Assembly (NCBI GenBank): GCA_039090855.1
Contig: CM077005.1
Span: 75,016,607 to 75,080,606 of the forward strand
Source of the DNA: Macrothele yani
Lineage: Eukaryota > Arthropoda > Arachnida > Araneae > Macrothelidae
Direction of reading: 5' to 3'
Length of the DNA: 64,000 nucleotides
In this document: in pieces, positions 56,303 to 64,000 of the stretch
Numbering within the stretch: the stretch's first letter is position 1
Layout of the letters: each line of letters begins with the position of its first letter
The notes under the pieces: model-generated
Seen by the model: only the letters and a program-made list of their open reading frames with translations
Databases searched by the model: none
What the model was told of the DNA's origin: nothing
Made by a program: the position numbers and the translations under genes

Positions 56303-56703
56303 ACAGCTGCGCCCTTCACCCAAAGACGTTTTTTTTCTCTAAGCTTTTGTCTAGTGACGATCAACATGACAGTCTGAGGTTACCATTTATTAGTCTTCTC
56401 AGACGCCGTTTGGGATATTGATAAAAAAGGAAAGGACTGGGAAAGACCAGAGTCAAACCGAAACACCATCGGTTACTAAAACCACGAAATTAGTTCTAGA
56501 TATGAGAACATGTCACTTACGTGTTGTAGTCATTGTGATGACTGCTGCTTCTTTGTATAATTATTAACCGTTTTCATTTATGGGCCACACGTATTTCTAT
56601 TGCTATATTTCTCTTTCCAATTCAGTTTCCTTTCCTCTTCTTTTAATTACTCCATCCTATATCACGAAAAATCAAACGTTCGTCCTATTTTGATTCGCAC
56701 ATA
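56303..56703. other. Non-coding stretch
   Basis: Nothing recognised. Confidence 0.4.
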
Positions 56704-57960
56704 ATGTTGCTCCTCCATTCCTGTGTAAAATGCACGCCAGCATCGACTGGGTACCGCGATGACGTGGAACACACGAGTCTGATGACATGCATTTTGACAC
56801 GGAACCACATTGCTTTGTCAGATGAACAGAGCATGGAGAAAGCTAAATGTGTTGTTTGGGTGCTCCTACACTATTTTGGCAAAAAGATCCAACGCGGCAG
56901 TAGCTGCGAGAGAAATTTATGAAGCCAAAGGAGATTTAGACAGCAGCACTGCACGGAAATGATTCCGGCGATTCAATGCATGAACAGCAGTCTTGAAATC
57001 AAGCCGAGGTAAGGTCGTCCAACGACCACGAAATCAAACACCCTGGGCCGCCCCGGTGGCGCAATGGTCTAAGCGATGGCCTGTGATCATTCGTCCGAAC
57101 GGGGTCCGGGTTCGAATCCTGGTGAGGCATGGATGTTGTGTTCGTCTTACGGCACTGGCTCTCTCCCTTCCCTGGAACTAATGACCCTAAATTAGGGACG
57201 GGCGACTGCTTATAGCCCATTGAGTTGCTCGCGGTGGTCGTTAAACCTCCAATCAAAAAAAAAAAAAACCACCCTGGTAGAAGCTGTAACACGGAACCCT
57301 GGTACCAGTACACTTCAATTGGTAAGTAAAGTGGGGTCTTTCCATTCCACCATCGTTCCTCCAGGTGCCACCGCATGGCTTCCCACGAAATGACACCAAA
57401 TGAGGCTGAACAACTTGTCGCTCTATGCTGGAGATTGCGGTCAAAACCATAGTTTTTGCGTCGTATTGTCACAGGTGATGAAATGTGGATATTCCTACTT
57501 TATCTGGAAACCAGTGTCTTGTGTCACACCAGGAAGCACAACCAGTAGTGCGAAAATGCTGTTCAAGAGGAAAATAATGCTCTGTATTTGGTGGAATTGT
57601 GAGGGTCCTGTGCACGGGCACTCGGCCAAATGCTGTATCCCGAACTACTGCAACGGGTTCACGATGCTATGCGTCAACGTTTTCCAGCGCTCATTAATAG
57701 AAAGTACTAATATAAGCTTAATGTTGCAGGCGAATAATATTCCAAGTCACACCTCCAAACTGGTCCACCGAAAAATACAAGAATTCGAAAGGGTTCAGAT
57801 CAAATCCCATCCTCCATATATATAGTGCAGATCTTGCCTCTCCGGAAAACCACTTCTTTCACTCCGTGGCCAATTTCTTAAAAAGACAGCACTTCGCTTG
57901 AATGGTGGATGGGTAATCTGGAATCAGAGAGTTTCTCACCTCGAAACTTCATGGAAAAGT
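56704..57960 (+). pseudogene. Mariner transposase relic, interrupted by SINE1
   Basis: Decayed mariner coding sequence on the plus strand: EQSMEKAKCVVWVLLHYFGK at the N-terminal side (56823-56882). After SINE1 come LVEAVTRNPGTS (57279-57310), MLCIWWNCEGPVHGH (57570-57615), and LQANNIPSHTSKLVHRKIQE, where the second Asp of QQDNARPHTSK is Asn. A PPYSADLASPENHFFHS-like block follows across a frame change to about 57870. Heavily mutated. Confidence 0.7.
57047..57269 (+). mobile_element. SINE1, near-consensus, 8-bp TSD
   Basis: Flanks CACCCTGG at 57039-57046 and 57270-57277. Complete head GGCCGCCCCGGTGGCGCAAT through A14 tail. Confidence 0.93.
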
Positions 57961-58386
57961 AAACTTAATGGGAATTAAACAACGAAAACAAACATTACCC
58001 TCTGTTTTATGATTGCCGACAGTCGCAAACCGAGCTGCGTCAGAGGTTATACCAATCAATGGTAAACGGAGCCGATTCATGACTAACGCAACATGCAGTT
58101 GGATACTGTAACATATATTTACGTATCTCAACTGCCACGGATCGGTAGATGAATCTTCTAACAGTTAACTAGGCCAACACGAAGTCGGCAACCACGACAA
58201 AATGCGGAAAGAATGGAATGCAAATATTTCTTATGCGATGCGAAGATTATCTGTTGTAATGAGGACGTCTTTTGAATCCTTTCTGATGCGAATTAAATTT
58301 ATCAAAGCTATTTAAATTCAATGAAAGCAGTTGAGAAAAGAATGAAATGGTTTCTATAATTAATAAAACATCCAAAAATAGATATA

Positions 58387-59664
58387 TTAGGTGCACAAAT
58401 AAGTTTTAAAGCGTTTTTCCTGTGACGTATACCGCTAATTTATATATCCTACATTCCCCAGAGTTGTTGTCATGTGACCGCAACTGGTCCAGAGTATAAA
58501 ATGTGACACAGATGTTTGCCCAACAGTCAAACGCACTTGGACATCGGTAGGTGAAAGATGGCAAGTGATACCGCATTTATTCGACACTGCATTCGTTACA
58601 AATTTCATGAAAGAAAAAGTGCTGAAAAAGCATGTGCATCGATTTTTCTATTCAAGGGGAGAACATTGTATCGAAAAACACATGTGAGTTTTGGTTTAGA
58701 AGGTTTAAAGCAGGTGATTTTGATGTTAAGGATCGAGAACGTAGCTACATCCTGCAGATGGTTATTTGCACATGAGGAACTGCAACCATTGCTGGATAAA
58801 GATTCGTTCAAACGCAAAATGAACTGAACAAATGAAGGGTTACTGAAAAAAGAAACATTTCCAATCATTTACGCGCAATGGGAAAGGTTCAGAAGGAAGG
58901 AAAATGGGAGCCACGGGACCTTAGCCAGAGGAACAAGGTTGAGGGTGTCATGAAGTGTTTGAATCTGTTGAATAAACAACACAGAAAGTCTTTCCTGTGA
59001 AAAAACGCTACGGGTGATGAAAAGTGGATATGGTACGACAATCGCAAAGGCAAAAAACGCTGGTTAGACCCCAATAAAGTAACGACTTCGACACCGAAAC
59101 ACAATATTCACTCCAAGAAATTCCTGCTCTGCGTCTGGTGGGATATGAAGGATGTGCTCTATTATGAACTATTGGAACAGGACCAAACTGTTACTACTGA
59201 TCGCTACAAGCAACATTTGCTGCAAATGAACCAGGAAATCTGTCGGAAACGTCCATTTATAGGCAAAGGATTGCGTCCCGTGAAATTACTGCATGACAAC
59301 GCTAGGCTGCATATCGCAAAATTGGTCAAGGAAACGTTATTGACGCTTGGCTGGGAAGTTTTGGAACACCCGGCGTATAGTACCGACAAAGCCCCTTTAG
59401 ATTATCATTTGTTCCGATCGACGCAACATGGTTTGTCTGCTGTACGGTTCCGGACATTTGATGAAGTGCGGAAATAATTTGACGACTTTATCGCGTCACA
59501 CGACGAAGTATTCTTCATGGCTGGAATTGGTCAGCTGCCCGACCGATGGCGGAAGGTGATAGATAATGACGGCGCATATTTTGTTTCGTAAAGGTGTTAT
59601 TGTTTTCTCTCAAATCACATGCTGAGTTGTTTTAAAACGCTTTAAAACTTATTTGTATACCTAA
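58387..59664 (+). mobile_element. Mariner element, copy M3, complete TIRs
   Basis: Ends TTAGGTGCACAAATAAGTTT and inverse AAACTTATTTGTATACCTAA with TA at 58385-58386 and 59665-59666. 1278 bp, the usual mariner length. Confidence 0.93.
58558..59591 (+). pseudogene. Mariner transposase, copy M3
   Basis: Starts MASDTAFIRHCIRYKFHERK and loses frame near 58690. The catalytic part is readable: GDEKWIWYDNRKGKKRW (first Asp, about 59017-59070), FLLCVWWDMKDVLYYEL, KLLHDNARLHIAKL (second Asp kept) and DKAPLDYHLFRSTQHG (third Asp kept). DEVRK then TAA at 59475-59477 follows, continuing FDDFIASHDE and DRWRKVIDNDGAYFVS. All three catalytic Asp codons survive but frameshifts and the TAA disable it. Confidence 0.85.
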
Positions 59665-59819
59665 TATCTACTTACTTTCACAAGCAGCTAAAACAGTATG
59701 CTACGAAAATTAACAAATGACAAACAAAAAGTTTCGCATAGCACAAGTACAATATCAGAGACTAAGTGATTTCGAAATCGAACAGTTAGAAGAAATACAG
59801 AAAGAAACGTGCTATAACT

Positions 59820-60730
59820 CTACGCCCTCTAGCGAGTAGTTTTGCTTAATGGAAAAGTTAAAAATAGGCGGAACATATTTTTCAGGGGGAAAGCTATGCT
59901 AAGAAGAAAGAACACTTCAGATAGGTCTCTCGGAGGCAGAGATAGTAAAAAAAAAAAAAAAAGATGTCGACTTTTGCGCCCCTAGCGGAAATTTTTGTAT
60001 TGTTTAAGGGGTTAATGCTCCACATCTCTACTGTAGCGAATGGCGTACAGTAAGGAAGAAATTTCTCAATAGTGTTTTTAGAAGCGGCGATAAAGCTGCA
60101 ACCTGAAGTGCACAAACACTACCTACTGACAGCGCTGTGAACTCTATAAAAGTCCCTATGTACTAGCCTAAAGTGTTCTACGACGTAAATGGCATCCAGT
60201 GTTGAAATTATTTTTTTTTTATCCCACATGTTGAAGCAGAAATATTGAGAAAAACAGATTAAGCCTTTGTTCCACCTAGCGACGTATTTCTGTATTATTG
60301 TAGAAAGAAAATACACACACAGAGTTTGCATAGTTAGCATTATCTGACCAAAAAAGAAGTTTTTCAGTCGTTTTCTTAATCCCGCAGGTACTCCGGAACT
60401 GTAAACGTGAACTTCCGCCCTCTGGTAGCAGACTTATGCGTTAAGAAAAATTTGAAATTATATGAGAAACATTTCGCAGCGGAAATTCTTTCCAACACAG
60501 AAAGAATGTTTCAAATCAGATTTTTCAATCAGAGATATCGACAAAAATAAGATATATATCTACGCCCCCTGGCGGGAAAAAATATGCATTATTTTAAGGA
60601 GAAATGATTCTCAAAAGGTTTTGCGAGGTGAGCAGTGTCACTCCGCGAAAGAATTTTTTCAGTCGACTTATCAGAAGCAGAAATAAATATCCACGCCCCC
60701 TGGCGACTAAACGATTCTTCAAGAAAAATT
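59820..60730. repeat. Decayed array of about 145-bp repeats with CGCCCCCTGGCG motif
   Basis: Motif occurrences at 59821 (tacgccctctagcgag), 59974 (ttgcgcccctagcggaa), 60272 (tccacctagcgacg), 60413 (ttccgccctctggtagc), 60561 (tacgccccctggcggga) and 60691 (cacgccccctggcgac) are spaced by 130-153 bp, with one double gap. Flanking words such as aaatt...atataa.aaatatttc and caacacagaaagaat also recur. Coding absent. Confidence 0.65.
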
Positions 60731-60996
60731 AGAAATCATATAAAAAATATTTCCCACCAGGAGCTGTACCCAACACAGGAAGAATTTCTACAGTTTATTT
60801 TTCTTTTTTAAAGGAAGTGAACATTTTCTGCAGAAACGTTTCTAATTCGTGTTCCTAAATTTTGGATATAATTGCTTGAATTTGAAGTAAATCGACGCAA
60901 ATGTAGTTTTATCAGGTAACAACAAAAGCATTTGTCGTTTTTGGACACTGACTAGTAGAAAAGAAAACCCAAATTATTTCGGAGACATACGTAGTA

Positions 60997-62261
60997 CCAG
61001 GTGTGCAACCTAATTCTCGGTCACAGGCACGACACGTTGATAGCAAATTATAGCAAATCGAATACGTACCTAATCAGGGAAATAATCCCCGTCGTGTTGG
61101 ATATATTTGAGCTATCGATCAGGGAACTGCCGAATGCCACTTCGAAAGAAAAGGGCTGTTCCGAGTTGATAAAGTCATCAATACTTTAGTGGACTTCCTC
61201 TACAGAAGTGAAGTGCGTATGACTCAGGTAATGTTGCAGGGAGCGAAAGAGGTGATAATCCGACGGGGCGAAGTCTGCAGAATACGCCGGGTGGGACAAA
61301 ATCTCCCATCACAGGTCGGTGATCGTGTTTAAAGTCGTTTTCGCGGTGTGATGACGCGCGTTATCCTGAAGCAACAGTACCGACCTTCTGCTCTTGCCGG
61401 TGTATGGCCTTTTCGCCTCCATTGCGCCACTCACACGAATGAGTTGCTGACAATAACGCTCAGCATTGACCGTTTCACCAGGTTTGAGCAACTCATAGTG
61501 AACGACACCGCGCTGATCCCACCATATGCACAGCAACAACTTCCTGGCATGGATATTCGGTTCGGCGGTACTGGTGGTAGGCTGACCTGGATAAACCCAC
61601 GATTTGCGCAGCTTAGGATTATCGTAGAGGATCCACTTCTCATCACAGGTCAAAATCTTGTGGAGGAAATCATTCTTCTTGAATCTGGAGAGCAAGGACA
61701 CAGCAACATCGTAGCGCTTAGACTTGTTCGCAGCTGTCAGTTGGTGGAGCACTCAACGGCCGTCCTTGTGAATCCTTCCAAGCTTGTGCAGGCACTTTGC
61801 AATGGCTTGCCGTGTTACTCCGAGTTCCTAGGCGAGCTCTGTCTGTGTGTGACACGGATCAGCGTCCAAAAGTTGTTCCATTTTCTCATCGTCAACTTTT
61901 TGTGGCTGTCCCGGACTTTCTGCATCACAGAGATCAAATTTTTCCTACTTAAACCGCTGGAACCACTTCTTACACGTACTGTAGGACACAGCAGCCTCCC
62001 CTAAAGCAGCAGAGATTATTTTCTGGGCTTTTTCAGCTGAAAAGCGAACAGGAGGCAGTGCCTCAAATGTTGCTTCTCGAACAACATTGCTTTCACCGTT
62101 AACTTTCGTCCCTTCTGTCACTACAGATGTGAGCGGTTATGGTTGCCTGGAAAGCTGTTGGATGGTGCTGCAATCAGCCATTATCGCACACAGCTATTTG
62201 CATTTGCCGACGTTCTATGATCGCTTCTGGTTAGGGGCCGGGAATTAAGTTGCACACCTAA
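60997..62261 (-). mobile_element. Mariner element, copy M2, complete TIRs
   Basis: Bounded by CCAGGTGTGCAACCTAATTC and the inverse GGAATTAAGTTGCACACCTA, flanked by TA at 60995-60996 and 62262-62263. 1265 bp; sister of M1. Confidence 0.92.
61082..62130 (-). pseudogene. Mariner transposase, copy M2
   Basis: On the minus strand the N-terminal part (about 62125-61760) is split by frameshifts. From 61752 a frame gives LTAANKSKRYDVAVSLLSRF, TCDEKWILYDNPKLRKSW (first Asp), LLCIWWDQRGVVHYELLKPG, SVLLLQDNARHHTAKTTLNT (second Asp kept) and a stop after TITDL at 61309. Beyond a frame change the C-terminal part follows, including the codons EEVH-TAA-SIDDF at about 61180-61200, the same nonsense codon as in M1. 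Confidence 0.85.
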
Positions 62262-62269
62262 TAGAAACG

Positions 62270-63290
62270 CCATTTTTTCATCAAAAGAATTCCCATGAGC
62301 ATCAACAACGTTCTGCCAACGTGTTAACAACTTATATATTCCCCTGCAATAAAATGCCGGGGGTCATGGGAAGAGAAAAAAATTTTGAAAGGCAGCGCTT
62401 AACTCATCAAAGTTGAAGTCGTGTCCACGTAAATGATTGTCGAAAGAAAGAAACAAGTGTTAGTCTGAAGATGAGATATCTGGTGAGTAAGCTGGATGAT
62501 ATAAAAGCTCCATGTTCTTTGATAGTGTTTCTGGTCAATAAAGCGGAGAAAGCACGAACATTATCTTGAAGGAGCAGATCTCCCTTTCTGTGGACCACTG
62601 CTGCTTCCTTCTTTTTCAGGTCCTGATGTACGCGTTTCACTTGTTCAAAGTACACTGCAGCGGTGTTCGTTTTGCCGCGTTGCGAGAGTTCATAATGTAC
62701 ACGTGCTGTCCAACATGCACACAGCATAACTTAAAGTGGATTCAGTACTGCCTTAGATGTGGAAAGAATTGAGTCACTGGTGGACAGCCAATGTCTTGAA
62801 CGGTTTGGGTTGCCGTACTGGACCCACTTCTCATCACATGTAAGAACACTATCAAAAAATAGTCCCTTGTAATAGCGAGACAGCAATGCAAGACAAGCTG
62901 AGACACGTTGCTGTTTATTGACTGCAGACTATTCGTGCTGGACAAATTCGATAATTTGTATGCCTTACCTACTGCATGTCTTTGGACGGTTTAATCAATA
63001 ATACGAAATGACTGAGCTGGTTCCTGGTATGCTTAGCTACTGTTCTTCTCAATAGCAACTTCAGGGATTCTGTGACAAGGCTGACAGAACGACTACTCCG
63101 GGACATGTCTTGAAAGGGTTCATCTCCGTCTCTGAACTTTCGAAATTAATCCTGAATTCTGCATGAAAGCAATTGCGAAGAGTTGTTTCTGCAGCAGACG
63201 AAGGGAATTTAAATTCGTGTAAAAAATACCCACGAATGATTTCCACTGATACCACCATTGTAATCGCATGTTTTTCCACTACCCAACTGC
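62270..63290 (-). pseudogene. Mariner transposase relic, copy M4
   Basis: Minus-strand frames: RGYFLHEFKFPSSAAETTLR at the N-terminus (63245-63170), CDEKWVQYGNPNRSRHW around 62850-62790 (first Asp), MLCACWTARVHYELSQRGKT (62727-62668), and GDLLLQDNVRAF (second Asp kept) near 62590-62560. The C-terminal third is decayed (YLIFRLTLVSFF frame-shifted from the SDY.LF block). The C-terminal end abuts copy M2. TIRs not resolved. Confidence 0.7.
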
Positions 63291-63587
63291 TTACTCATCT
63301 GATTCATATGCGCAGAGCATCATGAGATTTCAGCTGACGATATACAGCAGACGGAACGCCATCTCTCCGCAAATTCTATCATTACATGGTGTTTCTTTTG
63401 CTCCCTCGAAAAACGGCAAATACTTTTGTGGTTACCTCATAATGCATACCAGGTATAAAGATTAGATGGTTATGAACTTCTTAGTGCATCAAGGATTACG
63501 ACTGTGAATAAACATTTAATTTAACACTTGTTTTCCAGTTGCAATGATGGAGAACGCTAAATTGCTTGACTAGAGAAAACCATCCAG

Positions 63588-64000
63588 CCCTCCCGGTGGT
63601 CGTGTGGTCATGAGCGTCTGGCCGCCTCGGTGGCGCAGTGGCCTAAGCGATGGCCTCTGATAATTCGTCCGAAAGGGGTTCGGGTTCAAATCCTGGTGAG
63701 GCATGGATGTTGTGTTTGTTTTACGGCACTATCTCTCTCCCTTCCCTGGAACCAGTGACCCAAAATTAAGGACGGGCGACTGCTTATAGCCCATTAAGTT
63801 GCTCACCGTTGTCGTTAAACCCTCAATCAAAACAAAATGAGCGTGGGTTTCGGGGTAATCGTTCCAGCAGGGCCCGGGTATGAGGCATGGGTGGTGTGTT
63901 TGTTTTACTGTGCTTCCATGGAACGAATGGCACCAAATTAGTAATGGGCGTTGGCTTATTGCCGTAAAATTGCTTATGGTGGTCGTTATACCCGGAAACA
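63588..64000 (+). mobile_element. SINE1, old copy split by a young SINE1, cut by window end
   Basis: ctcccggtggtcgtgtggtc at 63590-63609 (head) continues after the young insertion with gtttcggggtaatcgttcc, gtatgaggcatgggtggtgt, ggcaccaaattagtaatggg and gtggtcgttatacccgg. Strongly diverged SINE1. Confidence 0.75.
63618..63836 (+). mobile_element. SINE1, near-consensus, 8-bp TSD, nested in older SINE1
   Basis: Flanks ATGAGCGT at 63610-63617 and 63837-63844. Complete head and body, short A-rich tail (tcaaaacaaa). Confidence 0.93.

Overview
This is a eukaryotic, AT-rich, intron-style intergenic window in which almost every recognisable gene belongs to a transposable element. I see no host protein gene and no convincing host RNA gene. 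The element mix (RTE LINEs with a (GAT)n tail, an APE-RT-RNaseH LINE, Penelope-like elements, many Tc1/mariner elements, tRNA-derived SINEs) suggests an arthropod, possibly a chelicerate; that is an inference and the species is not identified.

Layout. 0-19 kb: an RTE 3' fragment, two Penelope-like elements (the second bounded by inverted repeats and a 17-bp target duplication), a MITE-like inverted repeat, a Tc1 relic, a mariner with complete TIRs, and several copies of one tRNA-derived SINE (SINE1). 19.0-24.7 kb: a complete-length, minus-strand LINE (ORF1 with zinc knuckles; ORF2 with endonuclease, RT, RNase H) between perfect 16-bp target duplications. 25.6-27.2 kb: a zinc-knuckle ORF1/gag-like relic and a second SINE family (SINE2) with a SINE1 inserted in its tail. 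27.5-34.9 kb: a deep nest. An old RTE copy was hit by a DNA transposon (element A, 8-bp target duplication, about 310-bp TIRs). That element was then hit by two younger RTE copies; a Tc1 element landed at the edge of one of these, and SINE1 and SINE2 landed in the Tc1.

36-43 kb: a Tc1 relic, a palindrome with a 31-bp tandem repeat, and a second diverged copy of the element A transposase (copy B, minus strand). Copy B is interrupted by a 588-bp terminal-repeat retrotransposon in miniature (TRIM) whose 163-bp LTRs carry a tRNA-like Pol III unit. 43-49 kb: a 48-bp minisatellite split by a Tc1/mariner-type element that itself contains a second Tc1. 50-64 kb: six mariner copies in various states of decay, old and young SINE1 copies, and a decayed array of about 145-bp repeats, each carrying a CGCCCCCTGGCG-like motif.

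The most interesting objects are the tRNA-bearing TRIM, the element A/copy B transposase family with its 8-bp target duplications, a nonsense codon shared by two mariner copies, the mariner with an inverted internal duplication, and the motif-bearing 145-bp array. Target-site duplications and TIRs were read directly by eye. Family names come from memory of conserved motifs, without a database search.
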